Assembly (NCBI GenBank): GCA_020058145.1
Contig: JAGVEP010000508.1
Location: 1-6,744, forward strand
DNA: 6,744 nt
Origin: Phycisphaerae bacterium
Lineage (GTDB): Bacteria; Planctomycetota; Phycisphaerae; UBA1845; Fen-1342
Reading direction: 5' to 3'
Both the position numbers and the translations under genes were made by a program. Each line of letters opens with the position of its first letter. Position 1 is the stretch's first letter. Under the pieces are notes generated by a model. It was given only the letters and a program-made list of their open reading frames with translations. It was not told where the DNA came from and searched no databases. Shown here one piece after another: positions 1 to 6,744 of this stretch.

Positions 1-1
1 G

Positions 2-73
2 CTCAGCCAAAACAAACCGGCCCGCACGACCCCGCCCGGCCCGCGCGATACCCCGAAAAAAGACGAAAATTAG
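2..73 (+). CDS. Possible 3' end of an upstream gene (last 23 codons)
   Basis: One plus-strand frame is open from the left edge and ends at a TAG at 71-73. The 23 visible residues are rich in Pro, Thr, Lys and Arg and end in a charged stretch (KKDEN), which looks like a disordered protein C-terminus. There is no domain, start codon or homology that I can recognise. The other two plus-strand frames are also open here, as expected in GC-rich DNA, so an open frame is weak evidence. If real, the gene would lie in tandem with the peptidase and end 88 bases before its start. It may equally be plain intergenic DNA. Confidence 0.2.
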   Translation, partial: LSQNKPARTTPPGPRDTPKKDEN

Positions 74-88
74 CGGCAGGTGTTCAAC

Positions 89-116
89 TTGGGCTAGCCC
101 GTCTCGTTGCTATCAT
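89..116 (+). promoter_or_regulatory. Candidate extended -10 promoter for the prolyl oligopeptidase
   Basis: TATCAT at 111-116 matches five of six bases of the sigma-70 -10 consensus TATAAT. It is preceded by TG at 108-109 with one intervening base, the extended -10 pattern. A weak -35 candidate, TTGGGC at 89-94, lies 16 bases upstream and matches only in TTG. Transcription would begin near 122-124. That gives a leader of about 40 bases before the ATG at 162 and puts the ATG at 117 outside the transcript. This is inference from sequence alone; promoter consensus in the unknown host may differ. Confidence 0.35.
91..100. repeat. Perfect 10-bp palindrome in the promoter region
   Basis: GGGCTAGCCC is identical to its own reverse complement. 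It overlaps the weak -35 candidate and the spacer before the -10 element, a position where a dimeric regulator could act. The symmetry stops at 10 bp, and short GC-rich palindromes arise by chance, so operator function is only a possibility. Confidence 0.25.
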
Positions 117-151
117 ATGGGGCGCGTGCGCCAACGGTCTATGGCACGCTC

Positions 152-157
152 GGAGAG
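152..157 (+). promoter_or_regulatory. Shine-Dalgarno site that selects the ATG at 162
   Basis: GGAGAG lies just before the ATG at 162; its GGAG core ends six bases upstream of that codon. The earlier in-frame ATGs at 117 and 141 have no purine-rich site at a workable distance. The site therefore supports the start that places the signal peptide at the very N-terminus. Confidence 0.6.
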
Positions 158-161
158 TACC

Positions 162-2297
162 ATGGTATTTCGAAGGCGGATCGTCTGTGCAGTTCTGATC
201 GGCGTTTTCGTCAGCAGCGCGCTGGGACAAAACTCCGGTGCGCTGGCTTATCCGCAAACGAAGAAGGGCGACTTCGTCGAGGAGCTGCACGGCGTCAAGG
301 TCGCCGACCCCTACCGCTGGCTCGAGGACCTCGATTCCACGGAGACGGCCGCGTGGGTCAAGGCCCAGAACGACGTCACTTCTGCCTACCTGCAAGCGAT
401 CCCGGCCCGCGAAAAAATCCAGGCGCGGCTGACGCACCTGTGGGATTTCGAGCGCTACAGCACGCCGTTCAAGGAGGGCGGCCGCTACTTCTACAGCAAG
501 AACGACGGGCTCCAGCCGCAGTCGGTCATCTACTTCGCTGACGCGCTGGAGGCCACGCCGCGCGTGCTCATTAACCCGAACGAGCTGTCTAAAGACGGCA
601 CAATCGCGCTGGGGGGGCTGTTCGTACACGAGAGCGGCAAGCTAGCGGCTTATGCGCTCGCCGAGGCCGGTTCGGACTGGCAGCACTACAAGGTTCGCAA
701 CATCGACACCGGCGAGGATTTGCCGGACCAGCTCAAGTGGATCAAATTCTCGGGCGCTGCGTGGAAGAAGGACGGCAGCGGGTTCTACTACAGCCGTTTC
801 GACGAGCCCAAGGGCGACGAGCTGGCGGCGGTTAACAAATATCAGAAACTCTGCTATCACCGGCTCGGCACGGCGCAGGCGGCCGACCCGATCATCTGCC
901 AGGCGCCGGATCAACCGGAGTGGGGTTTCGGCGGCGGCGTGACGGACGATGGCCGTTACCTGATCGTCGCGGTCAGCCAAGGGAGCGAGCGGAAGAACCG
1001 GGTGTGGTATCAGGACCTCAGCCAGCCTCAGCCGGAGACGATCAAGCTGCTGGACGAATTCGACGCCCAGTACAACTTCATCGATAACGATGGACCGGTC
1101 TTCTGGTTCTTCACCGACAACGTCGCACCCCGCGGGCGGCTGATCGCGATCGACACGCGTAAGCCGGAAAAGGCCAATTGGCAAGAAATCATCCCGCAAT
1201 CCCCCGAGACACTCGTCGCCGTGAGCCTCGTCGGCGAGCAGTTCTTTGCGAACTACCTCAAGGACGCCTACACGAACAGCAGAGTATTTGACCTCACCGG
1301 TAGGCATCTGCGCGACGTGGAACTGCCCGGCATCGGCAGTGCCGGCGGCTTCGGCGGCCGGCGCAAGGACCAGGAGACGTTCTACAGCTTCACCAGCTTC
1401 AGCTATCCCACCGCGATCTTCCGCTACGACGTGGCCAGCGGGCGTAGCACGGTCTTTCGCCAGCCGAAGGTGGACTTCAAACCAGACGAGTACGAAACCA
1501 AGCAGGTCTTCTACGCCAGCAAAGACGGCACGAAGATCCCGATGTTCATCACGCACCGTACGGGCCTGAAGCTCGACGGGCAAAATCCCACGCTGCTGTA
1601 CGGCTACGGCGGGTTCGACAGCCCGCAGACGCCGCGCTTCTCCGTGTCCCGTGTGGTCTGGATGGAAATGGGCGGCGTGTACGCGGTCGTGAATCTCCGC
1701 GGCGGCGGGGAGTACGGCAAGGCCTGGCACGACGCCGGGCGGCTCAAGAACAAGCAGAACACGTTCGACGACTTCATCGCGGCAGCGGAATGGCTCGTCG
1801 CGAACGACTATACGAGCACGCCCAAGCTGGCGATCCAGGGCGGCAGTAACGGCGGCCTATTGGTGGCGGCGTGCGAAGTGCAGCGGCCCGACCTGTTCGG
1901 GGCGTGCCTGCCGATCGTCGGGGTGTTGGACATGCTGCGGTTCCACAAGTCCACGATCGGCTGGGCGTGGACCTCGGATTACGGCTCGCCGGACGACGCC
2001 GAGTTCTTCCCGCTGCTCCTGAAATACAGCCCGTTGCACAACATCCGGCCGGCGACCTGCTATCCGCCGACGCTGGCCATCACCGGCGACCACGACGACC
2101 GCGTGGTGCCGTGGCACACGTTCAAGTACATTTCGGCGTTGCAAGCCGCCCAGAACTGCGACAAACCCATTTTGGCCCGCATCGAGACGCGCGCCGGCCA
2201 CGGCGGCGGCAAGCCGACGCAGAAGACGATCGAGGAAATCGCGGACCAGTACGCATTTCTCGTTCGGGTGCTCAGGATGAACCCGAGCTTCCCGTGA
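162..2297 (+). CDS. Periplasmic prolyl oligopeptidase (peptidase family S9A)
   Basis: This serine peptidase cleaves short peptides on the carboxyl side of proline. From the ATG at 162 it has 711 residues, close to the 710 of porcine prolyl oligopeptidase. Residues 1-22 form a signal peptide: FRRR, a hydrophobic core, then SALG before Q23; there is no lipobox, so a soluble periplasmic enzyme is inferred. The family signature DPYRWLED lies near residue 50. A seven-bladed beta-propeller spans roughly 95-440, and the alpha/beta-hydrolase domain is built from the segment before it plus 440-711. The triad is complete: S562 in GGSNGG, D645 in DHDDRV and H680 in AGHGGGKPT. Also kept are Y482 (oxyanion hole), F485 and W603 (proline pocket) and R647 (substrate carboxyl side), matching porcine Y473, F476, W595 and R643. 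The frame is open upstream to the left edge and contains ATGs at 117 and 141, but those starts would bury the signal peptide behind 15 or 7 extra residues. Nothing suggests decay. The neighbouring pump runs convergently, so no operon partner is seen. Confidence 0.96.
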   Translation: MVFRRRIVCAVLIGVFVSSALGQNSGALAYPQTKKGDFVEELHGVKVADPYRWLEDLDSTETAAWVKAQNDVTSAYLQAIPAREKIQARLTHLWDFERYSTPFKEGGRYFYSKNDGLQPQSVIYFADALEATPRVLINPNELSKDGTIALGGLFVHESGKLAAYALAEAGSDWQHYKVRNIDTGEDLPDQLKWIKFSGAAWKKDGSGFYYSRFDEPKGDELAAVNKYQKLCYHRLGTAQAADPIICQAPDQPEWGFGGGVTDDGRYLIVAVSQGSERKNRVWYQDLSQPQPETIKLLDEFDAQYNFIDNDGPVFWFFTDNVAPRGRLIAIDTRKPEKANWQEIIPQSPETLVAVSLVGEQFFANYLKDAYTNSRVFDLTGRHLRDVELPGIGSAGGFGGRRKDQETFYSFTSFSYPTAIFRYDVASGRSTVFRQPKVDFKPDEYETKQVFYASKDGTKIPMFITHRTGLKLDGQNPTLLYGYGGFDSPQTPRFSVSRVVWMEMGGVYAVVNLRGGGEYGKAWHDAGRLKNKQNTFDDFIAAAEWLVANDYTSTPKLAIQGGSNGGLLVAACEVQRPDLFGACLPIVGVLDMLRFHKSTIGWAWTSDYGSPDDAEFFPLLLKYSPLHNIRPATCYPPTLAITGDHDDRVVPWHTFKYISALQAAQNCDKPILARIETRAGHGGGKPTQKTIEEIADQYAFLVRVLRMNPSFP

Positions 2298-2306
2298 AGT
2301 GTCTCA

Positions 2307-5300
2307 TCAGTCCGCGGTATTTTCCCAGGAGTGCAAACCTCTGGCCGGTGTGCGCTCGTGGCCGTCGCCGCCCGTTCCATGCTCGTCCGCCTCGGCGTCG
2401 TGAGCCCGCTCGAGCTCGGCGGCCTCGGCGTGGCCCTCGTAATGGGCCGCAAAAAACGGAATCCGGTTAAGTACCCTTTCCTGAAGCACCTCGAGGTACA
2501 GGTAAATCACGGGCGTGACGTACAGGGTGATGAGTTGGCTGACCAGTAGCCCGCCGACGACCACCAGCCCTAGCGGACGCCGGCTCGCGCCGTCGGAACC
2601 CCAGCCCAGCGCGATCGGCAGGGCGCCCATCACCGCCGCCAGCGTGGTCATGATGATCGGGCGGAAGCGGTCGATGCTGGCGTCGTGGATCGCTTGCTCG
2701 GCGGTCTCGCCCAGGGCGATACGCTGTATGGCGAAGTCCACGATCATGATGCCGTTCTTCTTCACGATCCCCATCAGCATGAACAGGCCGATGAACGCGT
2801 AAAGGGACGCCTCCTGGCCGAACAGGTGCAGCGTCAGCAGCCCGCCCACGAGCGCGGTGGGCAGCGTGGAAAGCACCGTGATCGGGTGGAGATAGCTCTC
2901 GTAGAGGATCGCCAGAATCACGTACATCACGAACACGGCCAGCACCATGAGGATGCTGAGGCTGCGCACCGTATCGCGAAACGTCAGCGCCTCGCCCTGG
3001 AATTCGCCTCGCAGGTGCGACGGGACGAGCTGCCGGGCGGCGTCTTCGATGAACTCCACGGCGTTGCCGATTGGCACGCCTGGCAGCAGATTGAAATTCA
3101 AGGTAACGCTGGTGAACTGGTTGAGGTGGTTGACGGACTGCGGCCCGAGTCCCGGCCGCCACGAAGCGACCGCGGAGAGCGGGACCAGGCTCTGTCCATC
3201 ACCGCTGTGGACGTAAAGCCGGCCCAGGTCCTCGGGGTGCGTGCGAACCGCGTCGGCGACCTCGAGAATCACCTGGTATTGTTCCTCAGGCTTCTTGATG
3301 AGGTAGACATAGTTCTGGCTGTACGCGTTGCGCAGCAGCGTTTCGACCTGGGCGGCGGAGACGCCGTAGCTGGCCGCCTTTTCCCGCGAAATATCGATCT
3401 GCAGGTTGGGCGTGCTCTGATACAGATCGGACATCACGCTCGCAAAGAGCCGGCCTTGCTGCTCGTACAGGCGCCCGAGCAGCTTCGCGCTGACCGCGTA
3501 GACCTCGCGCGGGTCGATCCCCGAAAGCGTGTAAGTGAACTGGCCACCGAGGTTCGCGGTAGCGCCGGTGGAGATCTGCAGGACGGGGCTGGGCCGCAAA
3601 AAGGCGAATGCGCCCTGCAGGGTCATGGCCGCGGCTCCCATGAGCTGTCCGGCGACGGCCGCGATCGGCGGGCGCTCGGCGGGCGACTTGAGAAATACGA
3701 GCATGAAGCCCTGGTTGGACGCCAGGAACATGCTGATGCCGGTGGCGGTGAAGGTCATGTCCACGGCCGGGTTGCGCTGCATCTGTTGTTCGGCCTGGGC
3801 CTGGTAGCGGTGCATCTGCTCGGGTGAACTGCCTTCCTGGGCCACCAGCAGGCCCTCAATCAGCGAACTGTCGCCGATGGGCAGGAACGAGCGGGGCACA
3901 ATGAACAACAGGTAAATCGTGCCGCCCAGGCAAACCACCCAGATCAGCGCCGAGACCCAGCGCCGGCGCAGGAAGAACCAGAGCGAGCCGGAATACACCG
4001 CCAGAACCCGTCGCTCCACGCCGCCGATCACACGCTCGATCCAGCTCTTGCGCACGCCACGGCCGCGGTGGCCCAGCAACCGGGCGCACATCAGCGGCGT
4101 GAGCGTCATGGACACGACGCCGCTGGCCAGGATGGCCACCACGATCGTCACGGCAAACTCGCGGAAGATGCGTCCCACGAGCCCGCTCATGAACACCATT
4201 GGCAGGAACACGGCCGCCAGCGCCAGCGTCATCGACAGGATGGTAAAGCTGATTTCCTGGGCACTGTTGAGGGTCGCCTGCAGCGGCCGCTCGTGGAACT
4301 TCTCCATTCGCCGCACCGTGTTTTCGAGAAACACGATCGCGTCGTCCACCAGAAAACCGACCGCCAGCGTGAGGGCCATGAGCGACAGGTTGTCGAGGCT
4401 GTAACCCAACAGGCGCATGGCGACGAACGTTAGCAGCAGCGAAAGCGGCAGCGCCACGACCGGAATCAGCGTGTCGGTCACGCGGCCAAGGAATGCGAAA
4501 ATGACGAGCGCGACGAGCAAAAACGCGATGAAGAGCGTCTCCTTGACATCTCCGACGCTGTTCTCGATCGAGCGCGACCGGTCATGAATCGGGACGATCG
4601 AGACCGCCGCGGGCAACTGCTGCGACACGCTCGGCAGCAGCCCTTTGACCGCACTCGCCACCTCTACGGCGTTCGAGCCCGCCTGGCGGAAGACGGCGAG
4701 CACAATCGTGGCTTTGGGCACGTCACGACCCCGCACCCAGAAACGCATGCTGACGCGCTCGTCTTGCACGCTGGCGTGCGCCGTCGCGACATCCTTGAGG
4801 TAAATCGGCGCGCCGTCCTTTGTGCCGACGATCAGGTTGCTATAGGCGGCGGCCTCGTCGAGTTGTCCCTGCGGCTGCAGCAGGTACGTCCGGTGCGGCC
4901 CATCGATCTGCCCCGCGCCCTGGTAGCTCGTTCCGCTGCGGATCGCACTGGCCAGGTCATCGACCGTCATCCCGCGCGACGCGAGGGCGGACGGATCGGC
5001 CTTGATCCGGATGGCCGATTTCGTACCGTACACCGCCACCTGGCTCACGCCGCCGATAATGCTGATCCGCTGCCCCACCTGCGTATTCGCCAGATCGTAC
5101 AGTTGTCCCTGCGTCAGACTGTCGCTGGTCAGCCCGATGTACAGGATCGGCTGGTCGTTCGGATTGCTCTTGGAAAACGTCGGCGGACTCGGCAAATCAA
5201 CTGGCAAGCCGCCCGCGGCCCGACTGATCCCCGCTTGCACATCGGTCGCGGCGGCGTCGATGTTCTTGGCCAGCGCAAATTGCAACGTCAGGCTGCAAAA

Positions 5301-5561
5301 CCCCTGCGTGCTGCGGCTGGTAATCAGCTCCAGGCCAGGAATCTGCATGAACTGCCGTTCCAGCGGCGTGGCGATGTTGGCGGCGACCGTTTCCGGCGTC
5401 GCGCCGGGATAACCCACCATGACCTGGATCACCGGGTAGTCCACCACCGGCAGGTCGTTAACCGGCAACTGCCAATACGCCAGCACGCCGAACACGACGG
5501 CCGACGCCGTCAGTACGACGGTCATCACCGGGCGGCGAATGAATGGTTCCGAGAGATTCAC
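2307..5561 (-). CDS. RND efflux permease, HAE-1 family, MdtB/MdtC-like
   Basis: This inner membrane pump subunit (1084 residues) exchanges periplasmic or membrane-borne drugs and other amphiphiles for protons. It starts at GTG 5561; AGGAA at 5576-5572 is its likely ribosome site. The layout is classical: TM1 at about 12-31, a periplasmic porter/docking loop 32-340, TM2-TM6 in 341-493, TM7 at about 536-555, a second loop 556-866, and TM8-TM12 in 867-1022. Proton-relay residues are present: D406 and D407 in TM4 (VDDAIV), K935 in TM10 (GIVKKNGI), and R965 and T972 at TM11 (RFRPIIMT), corresponding to AcrB D407, D408, K940, R971 and T978. The motifs LTSDSLTQGQLYDLANTQ and GIVKKNGIMIVDFA resemble MdtB/MdtC more than AcrB, but orthology is not proven. 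The adaptor gene lies 26 bases upstream on the same strand. Residues 1031-1084 are an unusual cytoplasmic tail with six His and many Asp/Glu, making the protein about 45-60 residues longer than E. coli MdtB and MdtC. The substrate cannot be read from the sequence. Confidence 0.95.
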   Translation of the reverse strand: MNLSEPFIRRPVMTVVLTASAVVFGVLAYWQLPVNDLPVVDYPVIQVMVGYPGATPETVAANIATPLERQFMQIPGLELITSRSTQGFCSLTLQFALAKNIDAAATDVQAGISRAAGGLPVDLPSPPTFSKSNPNDQPILYIGLTSDSLTQGQLYDLANTQVGQRISIIGGVSQVAVYGTKSAIRIKADPSALASRGMTVDDLASAIRSGTSYQGAGQIDGPHRTYLLQPQGQLDEAAAYSNLIVGTKDGAPIYLKDVATAHASVQDERVSMRFWVRGRDVPKATIVLAVFRQAGSNAVEVASAVKGLLPSVSQQLPAAVSIVPIHDRSRSIENSVGDVKETLFIAFLLVALVIFAFLGRVTDTLIPVVALPLSLLLTFVAMRLLGYSLDNLSLMALTLAVGFLVDDAIVFLENTVRRMEKFHERPLQATLNSAQEISFTILSMTLALAAVFLPMVFMSGLVGRIFREFAVTIVVAILASGVVSMTLTPLMCARLLGHRGRGVRKSWIERVIGGVERRVLAVYSGSLWFFLRRRWVSALIWVVCLGGTIYLLFIVPRSFLPIGDSSLIEGLLVAQEGSSPEQMHRYQAQAEQQMQRNPAVDMTFTATGISMFLASNQGFMLVFLKSPAERPPIAAVAGQLMGAAAMTLQGAFAFLRPSPVLQISTGATANLGGQFTYTLSGIDPREVYAVSAKLLGRLYEQQGRLFASVMSDLYQSTPNLQIDISREKAASYGVSAAQVETLLRNAYSQNYVYLIKKPEEQYQVILEVADAVRTHPEDLGRLYVHSGDGQSLVPLSAVASWRPGLGPQSVNHLNQFTSVTLNFNLLPGVPIGNAVEFIEDAARQLVPSHLRGEFQGEALTFRDTVRSLSILMVLAVFVMYVILAILYESYLHPITVLSTLPTALVGGLLTLHLFGQEASLYAFIGLFMLMGIVKKNGIMIVDFAIQRIALGETAEQAIHDASIDRFRPIIMTTLAAVMGALPIALGWGSDGASRRPLGLVVVGGLLVSQLITLYVTPVIYLYLEVLQERVLNRIPFFAAHYEGHAEAAELERAHDAEADEHGTGGDGHERTPARGLHSWENTAD

Positions 5562-5571
5562 GGCTGCTGAG

Positions 5572-5576
5572 TTCCT
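5572..5576 (-). promoter_or_regulatory. Ribosome binding site for the GTG start of the RND permease
   Basis: On the minus strand AGGAA (5576 to 5572) lies ten bases before the GTG at 5561, in the 26-base gap after the adaptor stop codon. No ATG serves this reading frame near the N-terminus: the first in-frame ATG is codon 13, inside the first membrane helix. The GTG is therefore the real start. The permease has its own ribosome site rather than depending on stop-start overlap. Confidence 0.6.
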
Positions 5577-5587
5577 AAGCGGGCGGG

Positions 5588-6744
5588 TTATGCGGGCGGC
5601 GGCGCCGCGGCCTGCGCCGGCACGCCGTCAGGCCCCGCCTCGGTCACCTGGACCTTGGCGTTCGGCATCACCGCCATTTGCCCGGCGATCACCACTTTCT
5701 CCCCACTCTGCACGCCAGACTCGACCACCAGCAGTTCGCCTTGCCGCTGGCCGAGAACGATCGGACGGAGTTCCGCGGTGCCGTCCGGTGTGACTACGTA
5801 AACATAGGGACCTTGCTGACCGACCTGCTGCGCTGTCGCCGGCACGAGCACCGCCGCCGTCTTCGTCGTCAAGATCAGGCGAACATTGACGAACTGGCCC
5901 GGCCAGAGGTAGTGGTCGGTGTTCGCGACGGTGGCACGCAACTTCACCGTACCCGTGGTGCTCTGCACCGCGTTGTCCAGAAATGTCAGGCGGCCTACGC
6001 GCGGCCCGGCGCTCGCGGAGGCCGGCGCACTCGTCGGTTCGGTCGGTCCCAGGGCCGTCAGCACCCGCGCGGAATTGCCCGGAACATCGACCTCGACCCG
6101 CAGGCCGCGCTCGGGGGACTGACCCCACTCGAATCCGTGCGTGGCCATGAACTTCCGCACCGTGCCGAGCTCGTTTTCCGTGATCGTGAACTCGACGTAA
6201 ATCGGATCCAGCCGCCGGATCACCTGCATGGACGCGTCGCTTGCCTTCACCACGTTGCCCGGATCGACCAGTCGTGCCCCCGCCCGTCCATCAATCGGTG
6301 AGCGGATCTGGGCGTATTCCAAGTTCAATTCGGCTGTTTGCACGGCCGCCTCGGCGGCTGCGACCTTGGCCTCGGTCACCGCCAGCGCCACGCGGTCCTG
6401 GTCGAACTCCAACTGGCTGGCGGTGCCCTTGGACGCCAACTCCCGCATGCGCTTGAATTCGATTTGGGCCAGCTCCCGGTCTGCCTTGTTCTGCGCGAGC
6501 GTCGCCTGCGCTGCCGCCAGCGCGGCGTCGAATGGCCGCGGATCGATTTCGAACAGTAATTGGCCTTTTTCCACGTAGTCCCCGTCCTGGACATGGGCGG
6601 CGATGAGCTTGCCACCGACCTGCGGGACGATCGACACGACCTCGACCGACACCGTCTTGCCAATCTCATCCAGATAGACCGGAACATCGCGCGCCACCGC
6701 GGTCGCGACGGTCACCGCCGCCGGCGGCCGCGCCGGCATCTGCC
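5588..6744 (-). CDS. RND periplasmic adaptor (membrane fusion protein), MdtA/AcrA-like, 5' end cut by the window
   Basis: This periplasmic adaptor links the RND permease to an outer membrane channel. The frame is open through the right edge. The first visible Met (codon 6739-6737) is preceded in frame by a Gln codon, and the protein begins almost directly with the mature core, so the signal peptide or lipid anchor must lie outside the window. Counting from that Met (383 residues): first beta-strand VTVATAVARDVPVYLDEIG at 9-27, half of the lipoyl/barrel-sandwich domain about 33-70, alpha-helical hairpin about 71-137, second lipoyl half about 138-175, beta-barrel about 178-290, membrane-proximal domain about 295-367, Ala/Pro-rich end. 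The hairpin holds R97, L101 and S108, the R-x3-L-x6-S spacing that in AcrA contacts TolC. TGTVKLRA and WPGQFVNVRL are typical of MdtA-type adaptors. A Ser/Thr/Pro/Ala-rich insert sits in the beta-barrel at about 229-249. The permease follows after 26 bases, so the two are almost certainly co-transcribed; the promoter lies beyond the right edge. Confidence 0.93.
   Translation of the reverse strand, partial: QMPARPPAAVTVATAVARDVPVYLDEIGKTVSVEVVSIVPQVGGKLIAAHVQDGDYVEKGQLLFEIDPRPFDAALAAAQATLAQNKADRELAQIEFKRMRELASKGTASQLEFDQDRVALAVTEAKVAAAEAAVQTAELNLEYAQIRSPIDGRAGARLVDPGNVVKASDASMQVIRRLDPIYVEFTITENELGTVRKFMATHGFEWGQSPERGLRVEVDVPGNSARVLTALGPTEPTSAPASASAGPRVGRLTFLDNAVQSTTGTVKLRATVANTDHYLWPGQFVNVRLILTTKTAAVLVPATAQQVGQQGPYVYVVTPDGTAELRPIVLGQRQGELLVVESGVQSGEKVVIAGQMAVMPNAKVQVTEAGPDGVPAQAAAPPPA

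Noticed and set aside
1..161. Upstream extension of the peptidase frame to the left edge
   Set aside because: The frame lacks stops back to position 3, but its translation is Arg/Pro/Lys-rich with no family similarity, and the signal peptide plus ribosome site define the start at 162.
162..227. Lipoprotein or Tat signal in the peptidase
   Set aside because: The only Cys in the signal (residue 9) precedes the hydrophobic core and lacks a lipobox, and FRRR is not followed by a Tat consensus. A standard Sec signal fits best.
642..1730. Minus-strand open frame of 362 codons opposite the peptidase
   Set aside because: It lies fully antisense to a gene with an intact catalytic triad. Its translation is Arg/Val/Ala/Leu-rich with no recognisable domain, as expected for a GC-rich shadow frame.
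2488..2497. Perfect palindrome ACCTCGAGGT
   Set aside because: It lies inside permease codons for a typical post-TM12 stretch (YLEVLQ), so the coding constraint explains it and no regulatory role is indicated.
2467..3162. Minus-strand frame overlapping the permease C-terminal half in another register, possible frameshift or overlapping gene
   Set aside because: The permease frame is unbroken here and carries TM8-TM12 motifs and K935, R965 and T972. The alternative frame is Arg/Ala/Pro-rich noise.
2685..3827. Plus-strand open frame of 380 codons opposite the RND permease
   Set aside because: It is antisense to the conserved permease, rich in His, Arg, Gln and Asp without domain pattern, and is explained by codon bias on the other strand.
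4584..5570. Plus-strand open frame of 328 codons opposite the permease N-terminal half
   Set aside because: It is a shadow of the permease reading frame, with Arg/His-rich low-information sequence and no recognisable product.

Overview
The window reads as ordinary chromosomal DNA from a high-GC, Gram-negative-type bacterium with a periplasm. It holds a signal-peptide-bearing prolyl oligopeptidase and an RND efflux system, both of which need a double envelope. The lineage cannot be fixed from the sequence. Base composition and protein style would suit Planctomycetota, Acidobacteriota or a proteobacterium; this is an impression, not a measurement.

Layout. Positions 1-161 are a short upstream region that may hold the last codons of an earlier plus-strand gene, followed by a plausible extended -10 promoter, a perfect 10-bp palindrome and a Shine-Dalgarno site. 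Positions 162-2297 (+) encode a complete family S9A prolyl oligopeptidase with an export signal and an intact Ser-Asp-His triad. After only 9 bases, its stop meets the stop of a convergent gene. That gene, 5561-2307 (-), is a full-length HAE-1 type RND efflux permease most like MdtB/MdtC. Upstream of it on the same strand, 26 bases away, is its periplasmic adaptor (membrane fusion protein, MdtA/AcrA type) at 6744-5588 (-). The adaptor runs off the right edge, so its signal peptide or lipid anchor is not visible.

How the genes work together. Adaptor and permease form one transcription unit, read right to left. By family knowledge they would build a proton-driven tripartite pump with a TolC-type outer membrane channel. 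No channel gene lies in the window, but the adaptor hairpin carries the R-x3-L-x6-S spacing that contacts TolC-type channels. The peptidase is on the opposite strand and has no evident functional link to the pump.

I found no RNA gene, mobile element, CRISPR array or clearly new system. The points most worth a second look are a His/Asp/Glu-rich cytoplasmic tail on the permease, the use of a single MdtB/C-like permease where the E. coli system uses two, a low-complexity insert in the adaptor, and the 9-base convergent junction without a visible terminator.
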